The notes under the pieces: generated by a model | Told to the model about the DNA's origin: nothing | The model's database searches: none | What the model saw: only the letters and a program-made list of their open reading frames with translations | Translations under genes and position numbers: made by a program | Assembly: GCA_002633005.1 (NCBI GenBank) | Contig: NMRA01000051.1 | Coordinates: forward strand, 973,177 to 1,037,176 | Origin: Phoronis australis | Lineage: Eukaryota > Phoronida > Phoronidae | Length of the DNA stretch: 64,000 nt | Reading direction: 5' to 3' | Shown: positions 34,501 through 49,500 of the stretch, one piece after another | How the letters are laid out: each line of letters opens with the position of its first letter | How positions within the stretch are numbered: the stretch's first letter is position 1

Positions 34501-37500
34501 GACACCAAACCCAGTTTTGGCCAATTAACAAAGGTTAACAACGACTTTCCCATGTAGAAAATGAAATATTGCTCTTTTACTCTCGTCAACCCTCAAGGGT
34601 TTGGCATTAAATAGCTGCTTGCAACGAGTGCCAAGCCAGTATGTTGTTGTTGAATATCGCTTCTATCATTCGAGTGAAACACTTCTGGTGCAGTAGTAAA
34701 GGACAGAATGTATTATGGTGAGAGGCTGAGATTTCATTATTCAATTTCTTTATAATTTATAGGCATTACTTTGTTACGCTTTGTTATTATTTGAAGTTAG
34801 TGCTGAAATAAGGTTAAGTGCTTAAACAAGTTATTAAAAATACTTGACATTAAGTCTTTCTCTGGTGCATTTTTAAATGAAACAAAATTGACTGAGGAAA
34901 GTAGTCTAGGGTAATTCTTGACTTATTTAGCCCACAACGTGGTGTACACATGAAATTCTATTTGATCAAGTTTCTTTACAAAAATAAACATTTAGAAAAT
35001 GTTTGTCTTATGGATGGTATACTGTTCAGATGTTATAAAACAACATTTGGTAAAATTTCCATTATTTGCAGCAAAGTGAAAATGGAAAATGTCTCTTATC
35101 ATTAGTAATTATTTCCCTGCAAAATTAAGTGGAGAGTTACCATATGTTGGCAGTGAGTAGATATTTGACATTCAGCATCGCTGTACACCACATGACAGTA
35201 ACTTCGTGGAAGGTGAAAAAAAATGAAATTATGTTATGGTATCCTTGTTTTGAAGACTTGCCACAGAATGAGGGAAATTTTTGAAGGAAGTTCTGTTTAA
35301 TTTGTTTAAAGCATCTGTTCACAATTTGCTGTACGTGTGACACCAACATGCTCTTAACTGGTTATGAAGTGTAGATCAACCAGTTGGTTTTATGACGTAC
35401 TTCTACTTCACCGTTGCTTGGTAGATAAAGTTGAATGCACGGAGTTGTCTGACTGGCTTTCTTACCCACTCTCCTTGTCGACTAGCTCTATGTAGTGTTG
35501 GTTGATTTTTAGTGGTTTGGTCTGTCAAGAGGGACAGATATTACACTCACGTGAACTTAATTACTCTTCTTTAATTAGTTGATGTTTTGATGCTTTGCAG
35601 GTTGCGTAATTGCTGATCTTGAGTTGACTTCCTCATTCTGTTATTGTGAGCAGTGATTTGTAGACATTGTAAAGATTAGAATATTGCGTTTTCTTACCAT
35701 TCAATTTCTAATGTTTCACGATTTTTTTGTTAAGATGGTGAATTTTTAATTCAGAATTTGGAGATTATATATATATATTACTTATTATCATGACGTTGAT
35801 GTAACACAGAATTCAATTCGAAAACGAGATACTTTTTATGCATTTTATCTCCAAGTCACCTGATATCAATGAACACATTATTCACCTATTTCACGAACGC
35901 GGGGCGCTGCTGTCATGTTGACAAACATGGCATCGTCCTGCAAGGTGGTGTGGTCAAAAGACTTATCAACGTTACCAAAAATCAAGTTGTCTGATGTTGA
36001 ATCGATCTCCAAAAACATACCAATATGCACGGCAACTAGACTTTTACCCTCCTCAACCATTCCTCCGTAGTTTTCCCTTTATTGGAAAAGTGTGGAAGTC
36101 AGGGACTTTACCCAGGCTTCTAGTCTTGAATAGTCCTGCTCGCCTGCTGGGCGAGTGCCGGAGCCAGAAAATCTACTCGCCCGAAGTTCAGTCATCCGGC
36201 CGTTGGCGCCAGTCATCACAAACTTGCTAACAGTTTAAATAAAAATCATTGTTTCGTGCACTGATGTCACCATCTATTAGGGCTACCGTATTTGCCCTAA
36301 TAAATAGCGCCCAGGGGGACGCTTTTTGTAGCCTACGGCGGTTAAAACCCGGTCTCCGCTGTGACGTATGTGTAACCTATGACAGGTTTTCTACAAAACT
36401 GTGGTGCATTGCTATCAAACTCTGTTGTTAATCTTTAAAAGAAATGTGCTGAAATCCCAGGGCGAAAACTTGCCGACTGATGCCGGCGTCGCTGCTTCGC
36501 GCCGATAGGACAACTTGAATTCTTGAGTAAAAATAGTTTCGACTCAAATTACCTCAAATCCTCCTTAAGTTTTCCAAATAGCCTTTCCTAAGATTCTTAA
36601 GTTCCTGTGGACTCAGAGTCGGGATTAACCGCAGATTAAGTCAAAATCTGCGCTAGATCGCACCCGGCAACGAGAAAAATCTGGACGAACACACATATGT
36701 TGTTGTCACGTGACGTTTGTATTGAAGTGAGTCAACAGCTGAGGTGTTAAAGTGTTGGTGCAACTCATTGAGCACAAAATGTGAAGCAAAATTAAATCTG
36801 AGTCTGGAGTTGAATGAGTTTGGCTTAATTTTTATCTATTAAGTGCGCATTTATTTGCTGTGATTAAAATCTCCATCAAATTGAATGTACTTCACAGCAT
36901 TATGATTATACCTAAATAATGAGCACTATTAATTTTAGAACATTTTCTTCGCAGTTCATATCAGACTTCAATGGGGAGGACCGCTTCATGACACGGATTG
37001 GTGTGGGTGGGCTTCTGAATGTTGAAAAACTCAAACAAGCTCACATCGTGCTGGATGACATCCATCTTTTTTTGAAACGCAATGCAAAGTTCAAGGTAGA
37101 CGAATCAACAAGCGTGCCCTGTAACGTACAGTGTGATAAACTGTCTGACAGTGACAGTGATTATGATCTTGACCTTGACTCGTTCAATCCCATCCAACCT
37201 GTTGGTTGTAACCATGGCGTTACCATAGTGACGCCCAAGATGTCAGGCATCAATCTTCACCATCTTCAGTGCATGCAGCACGGGTCTACGGTCATACGCT
37301 GTGACGACGAGAAGTCCGCCACGTGTTTTCTGTGTCTTGAAAATGATAACGCGGTAGTGTCATGGACAAGGCCTCAATGGAGTACATGTTCCCGCGGTCT
37401 GTCCATCAATCAGGACTCCAGTGGTCGCAGCGAGCGTAGCAGCCAATCGTATCCCGGTGATGTTAGCTTGCGGTATTTAACCGATGAACTCTGCTGTGAT

Positions 37501-40500
37501 GGTCTAGAGGAGGGATTTCTTGACCTGTCCACCGTCAAGGATATCATCCTGGATGAGCACGTGGATTTGTCGGTGATCGGTCGTCGACACAGCTTGGACG
37601 AAACTGTGCACAAGTTTGCAAGTCTCCGTATTATGTATGGTGCCAACATGGCTGACAACCGCACAATCGAGTTTCTTGTGCCGACGTCGCAAGCCTCGTT
37701 CTGGACTGCGGGCCTGCGCTCGTTGGTGCGTGCCATGCACCAATTGAAGATCCAAACTGACCAACGGATGTTGTGGTTGAAACAACAGTACTTGAGTCTG
37801 TTCTATGAGAATGAGGTCTGCCAAGGGCCCACACCAGCTGAGGCTATACGGGTAAGGAATTCAAGTGGACTTATGGGGGGTGAAGGGGAAAACAGCGATT
37901 GAAAAAATTGCAGGTGGTCTGGTTCACATACCAGACATGCTCAGACTGCTCAAGTTGTACCATTTTTATGATGGTTAAAACTGAGCTGAGGAGCTCGAGT
38001 CCTGACTCAAGGGTTTAGTAGTGTGCCTCAATGGGACTCAAATCCACAACCTTGAGTAAAGGAAGTGAATACTTATCTCACTAGGCCACACTGCCTGGGA
38101 GGCCGCATCACTGTTCATGCGCGCAACCAGCCTAAAATATAGGGGGGGCTCGAATTTTTGGTATGCGGACCTTTTACTGAAAGAAATCAATGAGGACTAA
38201 AAAAAACAAAAAATGGGGCCATTAGGTTCAGGCCCACGGACCGTGCACTTGCGCCGACTTCCTGTGGATTTTGTGGACTTATGTCTCATTTGTTCGGACT
38301 TTTTGTTTCCCTGAGGCGGACCTTTTTGCCCGCCCAATTCACCAAATTGGGGGGCTCAACCGAGCCCCCGAGCCCCCCCTGGGTGTTTCCATGCTGTTCA
38401 CGCAGGTAGCATTATCGATTTTATGATTCTCAACATCAGAGGTACATAATCAATTTGACAGATGTGAAAAACGTCAATTTCACATTCATACATGGCAGAA
38501 ATGCTATTTCACTGGTCCAAAAAATCTTCATCCTGCTGTGGCAATCTACGCAAATAATGAAATACTCTACTGCGGTCAAATTTTGAAAAGGGGTCTAAAG
38601 CACTGTGCACTCCAATATTAATCGAACAAAATCCTGACTCAACATCGCCAATTGTTCAGACTGATTTTTGTTTGCATTCTGCTGGTGTGACAAGGAAATT
38701 CTTCTTGCTCTCGGTCTTTGTGATGGCATTATGTCTGACTCATTGGTTGAGCCTGTATTTGGGAAAGTTTTACTGTTACAATAGTTTCTGTGACATACTA
38801 TTGGAGCTAGTATTTGATTGGTCTGCATTGTTTTCCAAAATGCCTGGTGTAAACTGAATGTCAGATTTTGCAGCTGCCAAGTGAAACTTCCTTTTTATGC
38901 GCCCATATGTGGACGCATTATGCCGTCATCCGATGTCCGCTGCTCTATCTCCAAGACCCGTTGATGTATCTTCATGAAATTTTACACGTGTTCCTTTCGT
39001 GAATGGGACGGCATGAGCGAACTTGCAGATGGATCTATCGACCAGTCTGCCCCCTTGTGGCAATTTTAGTTTTTTTCGTTTACCTTAAAATGGCATCCCA
39101 ATGACAGTCTGTCTGTCCCATGTTATTGTTAATTTGCTCAAAATTTCAACAGATATTGCTTTTTATGCGCCCACATATTTATATCTCCAAAACCCTTTGA
39201 CATACGTTCATGAAATTTAGCACATATGTTCCATTCATGAATGGGACGGCATGTGCGAACTTTCGGACGGATCCGACTACCGGTGTGCCCCCTAGTGGCA
39301 ATTTTAGTTTTTTACGCTTACGTTTGTATCTTCAAAAGTCCTGAACGGATTTTCATGAAATTTGGTATGTAGGCACCTATTAGTGAGATGACGCTATCCT
39401 GCCGTTTTCAGATGGATTCGACATAGTTTGCGCCACCTAGTGGCCATTTTTAGTGTTTTCGAGTCTGTTTTTGTGCGTCCACCCCTCTATCAACCAAACC
39501 GCTCAAAGGATGATTGTGAAAATTGGCATGTATATGCTTACTATGTAGAGGACGGTTGACGATGATTTTCCGACGATTTCGACTACTGTGGCGCCTCCTA
39601 GTGGCAGTTTTGTTTTTTTGCGCCTATGGCTGTATCTCCTAAACCGTTCGCAGGATCTTTACGAAATTGTGTAAGTATATTTATATGATGTTAACAACGG
39701 AAGATGACGACTTTTGGACGGATCCGACTACCGGTGTGCCCCCTAGTGGCAATTTTAATTTTTTTACGCTTACCTTTGTATCTTCACAAGTCCTTATTGG
39801 ATTTTCATGAAATTTGGTATGTAGGCACCTATTAGTGAGATGACGCTATCCTCCCGTTTTCAGATGGATTCGACATAGTTTGCGCCACCTAGTGGCCATT
39901 TTTAGTGTTTTCGAGTCTGTTTTTGTGCGTCCACCCCTCTATCAACCAAACCGCTCAAAGGATGATTGTGAAAATTGGCATGTATATGCTTACTATGTAG
40001 AGGACGGTTGACGATGATTTTCCGACGATTTCGACTACTGTGGCGCCTCCTAGTGGCAGTTTTGTTTTTTTGCGCCTATGGCTGTATCTCCTAAACCGTT
40101 CGCAGGATCTTTACAAATTGTGTAAGTATATTTATATGATGTTAACAACGGAAGATGACGACTTTTGGTCGGATCCGACTACCGGTGTGCCCCCTAGTGG
40201 CAATTTTAGTTTTTTTCGCTTACCTTTGTATCTTCAAAAGTCCTGAACAGATTTTCATGAAATTTGGTATGTAGGCACCTATTAGTGAGATGACGCTATC
40301 CTCCTGTTTTCAGATGGATTCGACGTAGTTTGCGCCACCTAGTGGCCATTTTTACTGTTTTCGAGTCTGTATTTTTGCGTCCACCCCTCTATCAACCAAA
40401 CCGCTCAAAGGATGATTGTGAAAATTGGCGTGTATGTGCTTACTATAAGGAAGACAGCTGACAATGATTTTCAGACGATTTGGACTACTGTGGCGCCTCC

Positions 40501-43500
40501 TAGTGGCAGTTTTGTTTTTTTGCGCCCATGGCTGTATCTCCCAAACCGTTTGCAGGATCTTTACTAAATTTAGCAAGTGTATTTATGTGATGTTGACAAC
40601 GGACGATGACGACTTTAGGATGATTCTGATTACCGGTATGCCTCTAGTGGCAATTTTAGTATTTGCCTCTAGTGGCAATTTTAGTATTTTACATTGACCT
40701 CTGTATTTTCATAGGTCTTCAGGTGTATACTTTGTGTTACTTCGTGACTGTGAAGGAAAAGTTCCAAGTAGAAATTTGTTTCTGGCATTCTAATGCTGTG
40801 CTAATCTCGTATGTTGGTAAATTTGTTTTTAATTCTATGTTTCTGTGGTGCTTTAAGCAACTGGTGTATAGGATGTGCTTGTATTATGAAGATTACTCAA
40901 ATTTTGCCCCTAGCCTATTGAGGGTATAATGACCATGCCTTTCCATTTTGCTAAGTACAACATACTACATATATGCCCTCTACTGGCCACTTTATGGTAC
41001 CAATAAACAACCCTAGAAGGATACCGTATGCGGTGCAATTGTGGGCGCATTTCAGCGCTTTGCGTTGCTCTTGTTCGTTTTTTTGCATTCATTTTACAAA
41101 TCTATAAAGCTCAATGCATGTGGCATTTTTCATGTTACTTAGAGAGTCTAAATTAAGGCCAGATGAGGGTTTATTGTGTATGGTGTTGAGGTAATAATCA
41201 ATGGTTAGTAGCTATTATCTGTTAGGTCTTTGTCCAAATGCATCTTTCATTGTTGTGAAAGTGAATGCAATTTCTCAAAAACTTGTGTGATGGTATCTGT
41301 GGTGGAATTTGATTATGAAAATTAAGGAAACATTGTCTTGTGTTTTAGGATGGGTAGTGATGCGTTCATTCTGCGTACAACATGACTAAATGGTATTTTT
41401 GTAATTACTTACTGTTATCAGCAGTTTTTCTATTTGTACAGCTGTCAAGATTTTTTTTATTGTATTTGAAAATCGCAATTATGACTATTAGTCTTGAACA
41501 CAATTTCCATTAATTTTGTACACTTTTGGTCAGTGGTCACTATGCAATTGTCACTTTGTCTTTGCTTTACAGTTGGTTTGCAGATTCCTTATTTAATTTC
41601 ATTTTTTTAAATTTTTAATTTACTTTAATTTTAGTTTAATTTAATTGTTAATTTTAATTTTTATCAGTTGTAAAAGCCATTTGACGACACAGTTTTTCCC
41701 TTACTCAGAATGTGTTTTACACCAATCAGTGTTACCCTGCTGTCATAACTGCCTGTACTGACCTGCTTTGATTCATTAATTGATAATTATTCCTAGACTG
41801 AACCATTGTCACGTCATTAAGACAATTAATACTGATAGTAAGGGATGCAGTATCTGATTATCATTTTGTGTGTTCAAGATTTTCGGTGGAAGAAAGTGGA
41901 CTCAAAACCTAATCAACAATTCAGCTATTGAATCTCAAGGCTCTGTCAGACAGTCATCGTCTTTTGTGTCGGGCGCCACGAAAATGCTAAAGAAAAAGAG
42001 CAGCACTTTACCTATCGCCAAGGTAACCATTGCGTCTCGCTAACTTCTGAAGACATCACACGGCAAAAGCTAACTGGCCTTGTGATTTCGCTTGTAAAAG
42101 AGTCATGTTGTTTCCGGTCTTAAACAAATTTTATGACATAGTTGGCTAGGTCAACGCCTTGGTGAGAATCTATGGGTACTTGACTTTGTTTTCACCAGGT
42201 GATTGACACTAGCAAATTAGGATACTTGCACTTTTATAGCATGGGAAAGATGGAATCTCTCTCTTTTAATTAGTAACCATGCACTTGTAGGGAGCTGAAA
42301 GAATCCCCCTTTCCTAGAGGTTATTTTCATACTATGATACTTTTGTAGGGGTCGCACTAACCTTACAAAACTTAATTATTGGATTACCATGGAATAAAAC
42401 AAGTTGAACCCTTTTAAACTCTAAGCCTTTATGCGAACTAGTTACCCCCGCCAAGTCCAAAATTAAAAGTGAACCCTTTTGCATGGAATGACATCAAAGA
42501 CGGCTCCCTTTCATAGGAAGTCTGGCTATCATCCACCTGAGCGTCTGGTCCCATGACATGCCTCTCCCCCTCCCAAATGTCTATGAAACATTATATACAA
42601 ACTTGAAGAAACTGTCCTTGCCCCTCATTTTTTTCAAATTTTAGGATGGAAGAAATTAGTTTAAATGATTCTGTTACAACCTAAACAAAGTGTTTAATAT
42701 TAAGATGAAGTTGAGATGGACAATGAATTATTGATATTTTCAAACATATTGTCTGATAAATTTTTGGATTTAAGGCTCAAAAACAAATATTTCATCTATT
42801 GGAAATTCAATAACTGTATTTAAGTTTGAAATTTATTTACAGTTGTTTCAGTAAAGTGATACACTGTGATTATGAACAATGTGTTTTGCTGCAGTTTAGT
42901 CAAGTGCTGTTTTCAAACACTTTGTGTCATGAATTCCCTTATTTGCAAACTACTTCATTCTTATACATTCATTGAACTTGTCTATTAAGTGGCAAAGAGT
43001 ACCCTGTATTTATGAATTTGTGATGCCATAATGCCTGTCTGTTTAGGAACATTCAACCAGATCTATCGCAGACCTCTTTGAGCATAGCACGCCCAAGAGC
43101 AACCGGTCCGAGTCCCCACGTAGTCCGATGCTGCAACGACCCAGCAAAAGCTACCCCACGTTTGGCGGGATCTCTCACGTGAAAAGTCTACGCCAGCACA
43201 GTCTGACAGTCGATTGTGCGGTACGACAGAAGTCGCGATTGCGCCGACTCACGCTGGGTGGGCGCAGCGGCGACAAGCTGAATCCTATTACACATTCCTC
43301 TCGGCTGGAATTCTTAGATTTCGTTGATCTCTACAAATCGTTCAGTCTGCGATGTCGCAAGGATTTGAGAGACCTTTTTCAGCAGCATGCGTTTTCAAAA
43401 ACTGAAGAGGTCTCAGATGATGATCGTGTGGATAGTTCATTTAACCCTGTTACCAAGGAAATGGGTAAGTTTCATTACTGGATTAAGTATTCTTTGAATT

Positions 43501-46500
43501 GAGACAAAACCCCAGCTTCACTACAAAACTTACCGAAAACAAGAAAATAAATTTTGTATTAATCTGTAATCGGTGCAGTTTTTGCTCTGTTATTTGTTCA
43601 TCATTTTCAATTTTTATTATTTGTCGGTAAATGTACGTACTACCAACACCAACTCTACCATCACCAACTTTACAACCTCCCACACTAACACCACCAACTT
43701 CACCACCTCCCACACTAACACTACCAACTTTACCACCTCCCACACTAATACCACCAACTTTACAACCTCCCACACTAACACCACCAACTTCACCACCTTC
43801 GACACTAACACCACCAACTTTACCACCTCCCACACTAACACCACCAACTTCACCACCTCTGACACTAACACTTCGGAAGCACGTGCTGTAGTTAAGAATG
43901 ACATCTACAATTACCATGCTCATACTAAACATCAGTTTGTCACCCCCAGGCTTGGTGACAAGGAACTCCTTGATGGACTTTATGCAGGACAACCAGCGCC
44001 AGGTAATCTGTGATGCCATTGCCACCGCCAGTATAGTGTCCAACAGTGCTGGCAGCGGGCAGGAGTCATCACGCGGCCTCGCCACAGTCATGAAATTGGA
44101 CGATGTCCGAGACTTCCTGTTAGAAAACCAGGAAGAACTCAGGACTGATCAACAGATCATTGATCTCATACAGGTTGGTGGGGTGTGATGGTATTAAAGG
44201 ATGCTAGCTGTCACCGCCTTAAGTCTAGGTTTTTAGTCCGTCCTGCAGACTTGCAGGAATGCTGTGTTCATGCTTTTCTATCAAGGGTTGCAACTTAACT
44301 ACTTTCTTGACTCTTTGTTTTTTGAGCTGTTAGTATGATAAGATGTTGAAATAAAATTAGTATCAATTTGCAAACTGTTTTACATACTAATTAAAAAAAT
44401 ACCAATTTTTGGCAGGGAATGAGCTGTTGTGTGACATGTTTTCTCTGCCGATTTTTTCGGAATCTATATTTTAATATAGAAATAATTGTCTCTAGATTTA
44501 TATCTTAATAAACAACCATTTTCGGCAACCCAGCTCTCCTGTTTATATATGAAGTAGGGCTTTACGCACAAGCGGTTTAATGTTCATCACGTGACATATT
44601 TTTGCAAACACTGCTTGTTCTTCAGCAGCTGGTTTGTGACCCGTAGTTTTTCAAAATGTTGTACAGTAGCTACAGCACAGAACTTGCTATCTTAAATGCT
44701 ATGTATTGATGAAAACAATTGTTCCATTAATCCGTTTGTTTTACTCTAAAGTTTTGTGTTTAACAGCATGTGTGTGCACAGGTTTCTAGTATGCAATTTT
44801 TTCAACTCTGTTCTGTTCTGTGTCTCTTGTGGTAAAAGCGTTACAGTTTGAGACAATGCAAAATACATTATTTTGCTCAAGGTCAGAGCTCGTCCCAAAA
44901 TTTGTAAATTAACAGTATTAGCCATTCCAAATTCAAGAATCGCGAGAAAATTGAATTTTGTGTTGGGGACTTTTTTTCCACGATTTTTTCTCAGACTGTT
45001 GAGAAGTATGATGAACTCCAAAACTGCATTTGCCTCTTAACTTCAAAATCAGAAAAATTCAATTTTGGCTTGAATTTCAGTGTCCCAAATTTTAGAAACT
45101 GTTCCAAACTAGAAACTTTTTACTGTTAATAGAGCTATTATGCCATACTTGTAGAGACACGAGACGAGTGCAGAACTGCGCAGGAAGAAGTGTCTGTCGT
45201 TCGAAGGCTTTGCTCGATTCCTTATGGACAAGGATAACTTTGCGTATAAATCTGAGCACAGACAAGCTAAGAACATGAACTATCCGCTAACGTCATACTT
45301 CATTGCGTCCTCACACAACACTTACCTCACTGGTCATCAGTTTCGCAGCGATTCATCCGTCGAGTTATACAGTCAGGTAAGAGCCGAAGTTCTTGCCTTC
45401 TCCGTGCATTGTGTATGGAGCTCGTCTAGCAGATGAAATACAACAGAAAAGAGGCGCTTTGTCTAATATACAAGCACACTTGAGTGAAGATCAGTTTTTG
45501 TGCCGGGTTGCACAATTCGTTACCATTCTGGGCTCAGATATTCAGCTGGCGTTATACAGATTCTGAACTGTTTTCACCTCGTCTACTGAATCAGTCGAGT
45601 CTTACCTACTATACATGAAATAGAGTTTGTAATTTACTGTAAATTTAGCGCTTGCGCTTTGATTTCTTGAAGGTTGTAAAGTACTGAGTGTAATCATTTT
45701 TTTAAACAGCACATGAAATGCTGTGTCAACTTTTGAATCAAGCATCACCTTATTCAAGAGTTAACCAAGCTGTCAACCTTTGAAATTAATTATCCCTCAG
45801 GTGCTGCTGAGTGGGTGTCGGTGTGTTGAGCTTGACTGTTGGGATGGGGACGATGGTCAACCGGTCATCTACCACGGTCACACACTGACCACTAAAATAC
45901 AGTTCAAGGTAATATTGCCAGTTCTGTCGTGTTAATGTTCAAATTGATTGTAAGTTTACCATCATGATAGTGAAGTCATTCCTAGGTGAGATTTAAATGC
46001 ATCCAACGGAACTTTAGTCAGTCTTAATTCTAGCATCGGTAAACTGGTCTTTCAGTACTGAATTTGGCTTGCATTTAATGTTATTGCTATTTTATGCATC
46101 AGTTGAAATTTAGTCTTTAATTGGACTGGAACATGTTCAGTAATGCTGCCTTGTGCAACTGGGTCACATGATGTTTTTTATTTGTTATGGGTGCCAGCAT
46201 CCTAAAAGGACCAGGGGCACGTTTCGTGAAAAGTGATTCAAGACTTAAGACATAAATCTGTATGTCTTCCACTCCCACTTCACAATTTGTGAAGAAGGTT
46301 TAGCCAAGTAATTAAGATCACATCACAGTATAGAAATAATTAATAGATATGAAATTATCTCAGTAACTAACAGTTATGTGTATGTTCGGCTCAGACTGTA
46401 CTTCTGCTCATTAATCGGTTTTCTAGAATAGTTGTGTGGAGCGTTAGACCAAATTTCTAACTCAAGTCTGACCCCAGCATATGGTTTATAGTCTGTGGTT

Positions 46501-49500
46501 TGTTATGCCAGTGTTCTGCATGTGAGGTGTGTCCTTTGAAGCATATTTTGGAAGACTGTTGGTATTGCAGTGTTTGTCTCATCATGCCACAAGTTTCAAG
46601 GAGATTAGTTAAGGGGACATTCAAAAGAAATAACTAATTTATGTTTGACATATGTCTTGAAGATATAAAGTGTGTCACAACCTTTGTATCCAGGGTTGAA
46701 AAGGAGATTGAAAGTTGGTGAAAGGAAGGTCATTTGATACTCGGATAAACAGTGAGGTACAGAATACAGACTGGCTAATTTTTTGAAATTTTAATATAAA
46801 CAACCTCCAGAACGATAGGATGAAAAAGCACTAAGTACTGCTATCTACAATAAATTTTTTCAATACTTGCAGGCTGTTGTTGAAGCCATCAACAAGAGTG
46901 CATTTGTGACTTCACCCTACCCTGTCTTCCTGTCCATAGAGAATCACTGTACACTACAACAGCAACAGAAAATGGCGCAGATATTCAAGGTAGGTACTTG
47001 CATTGCTCTTCTGTTCATTGCAATATGAACGACGTGTACTTGTTTTATAGGGGGATTGGGGGCCAATGCTTTTGGTCAGAATTGTGCTGTTTTCTAACAT
47101 TTAGGTTTAAGAGTGAGATGATTGAAGCAAAGGCAGATTATAACAATTCAAAGCAGATGTAAACCCACCTTTCATCACAAAAATTAACGTTTGATTTTGA
47201 TCTGAGCTGGTCTGTACCTTAGTCAAATTAGAACTGACAGACGAGTTCATTTTTACTTGAGACCAGGTTCTACAAACTGATTTGTCACACCTGTCATTTT
47301 GTGCCCTGAGCATGGTCGCTGGCAGCAACAACTGACAGTTACATTTTCAAGCCCAGAATCCACTTGTCATCTGAGTGAGGATTAAGTTAAGATTATTTTT
47401 AGAGCAGTAAGTGGTCAAAATCAAACAATAGTTTCCTTCACAGAACGCAGGTTCATAGACCTTTATACAACAGTGCCATTCGTCATATGATATTCCTCTT
47501 GCTTAGCAATGTATCAGGTCTGTATATGACAACTTCTGTAGCTGTCCATGAAGCAAAATGTTCATCAGAATTTTTGTTTGCAAGAAAAGCTTGTTAGAAT
47601 GGAATTGCTGTAAATGAAAATGCCAAATTGGTCGACTTGGGAGGAATCTAATCTTTTTTAGAGTAGCATCCTCTAGCTCTGTGTTTCAAAGTGTCCATGG
47701 AGACAAGCTTGTCTTTTTAGAGTAGCCTCGGCTATCCGTGTGTATTTCAGAGTGTCCTGGGTGACAAGCTCGTCACTAATTACATGTTTGAAGATGACTT
47801 CTCTGAGGACCCCCAGTTACCGTCTCCCGAACAGCTCAAGTTCAAGATTCTGATCAAGAATAAGAAACTACGCACAGACTGCCCTAACTCGGCTCTAGTC
47901 AAACACAGGGTGAGTGGACAGTAGCAACATTATGGTACAGTTAATCATTAGTCAAAAATGTCATTGTAGCGCTCGTTTTACCTCTAGCTTCTTTACAGAC
48001 AGTTTGAGAATATGTGCAAGGAATTGTGTGATGCTTCAGTTTCAAAGCTATAGTGTTGTACACTGCAGTTCAATGCGACTCAAGCAGACGGACTGGGGCA
48101 GTCAAACATAAACAAACACAGGCGTAGTCAAACACAAGCATACAATCTGATCATTCTTACTCAGCAATGCACTTAGTAAATCTACATCTGCTCTTTAAAG
48201 GTCAAATTGTCTTGATCAGTAAAAGTCTGCAGGAGTTGTATTTGGCGAGTTGAATCCTGTCGAGATAAGAAACATAGAAATTTGAAACATCATTATGATT
48301 TCTAGGTGATCAATCATATGCGTGTGAACTCTAATCAGTCCAGTGAGTCAGCATCAATCAATGAGGATGATGACGATGATGAAGAAGATGAAGATGACTT
48401 CGATCTTGCTGATGGTGAGTTGTAAAACAAACAACGCACGGGGCTGTGTAGTGTTTCTTGCAGTTATTGTTTTGTAGGTTTTCTACACTTACTCTTTCTT
48501 AAGTTTGTTTAGTGTCTCATCATAGGTGTTTTAAACTCCACATTATTTGACCTGACCTGATAATTGCATGCATACACTAAATATTGTGCGATATCACGGT
48601 TGCCTATACTACTATTGGTACTACGCTCCAGTGTACTTGATACTGCACTCCATTATCATTGACACTATTCAGAGTGTGTCTGATATTGTACTGCACTAAA
48701 TTTAATTATGCCCTGTGTATGCTTGGCACTATTCTCGGGTATACTTGATACAGTTAGTGTACTTGATACAACACTCCAGTATGTTTGATACAACACTCCA
48801 GTATGCTTGATACAACACTCCAGTATGCTTTATACAACACTCCGGTATGTTTGATACAACACTCAAGTGTACTTGATACAACACTATTGTGCTTGATACA
48901 ACACTCCAGTGTGCTTGATACTACACTCGGGTATGTTTAATACAACACTCCGGTATGCTTATGCAGCATTCTGGTATGCTTTATACTCCAGTATGCTTGA
49001 ATCTACTCTACCTTTAACAATGTGCATTATTTTCAAATAGTGTGCTGTACTAAAAGCCTGAATATTTTATGCGGTCAATAGAAGTAACCCAACTATTACA
49101 CTAGAATTTGGTAACACATTTATGCTTCTAAACAGTGGACTGAGCCATGCTGGGCTGTTATTTGTATCCCTTTACAGAGAAGCAGCTGAAGCACCTGACT
49201 ATTGCTCAAAGGTCACTAGACTCTAGCATGGAGAGTAGTGAGAAACGTCCAGTCCCCAAGCTGGGGCTACATTCCAAGACTAACAGTGACCCTGATTGTC
49301 TGCTGGACTTCACCAGGTAAACACCTGACTGCCAGTTGTGATTCTGTTACCTCTGTAGTTTTGTTCATGTGCTAAATAAAGAGGTTGGGTAATGAAAGAT
49401 TTGTTGTATTGTTTTTATGAGGTTGTTGGCTATAGTGCGATCTTCATATATCATTAAACTTTAATTGGTATTAGACTAAAACATGGCCAAATAAATCCAT

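Noticed and set aside
37410-37834. Three overlapping minus-strand ORFs of 67-108 codons
   Set aside because: They are antisense shadows of the GC-rich PLC epsilon exon at 36955-37851.
43483-44091. 202-codon minus-strand Gly/Val-rich ORF and Thr- and Pro-rich plus-strand ORFs
   Set aside because: They come from the 30-bp minisatellite, which lacks stops in several frames; the exon frame is closed before 43950 by a stop at 43891.
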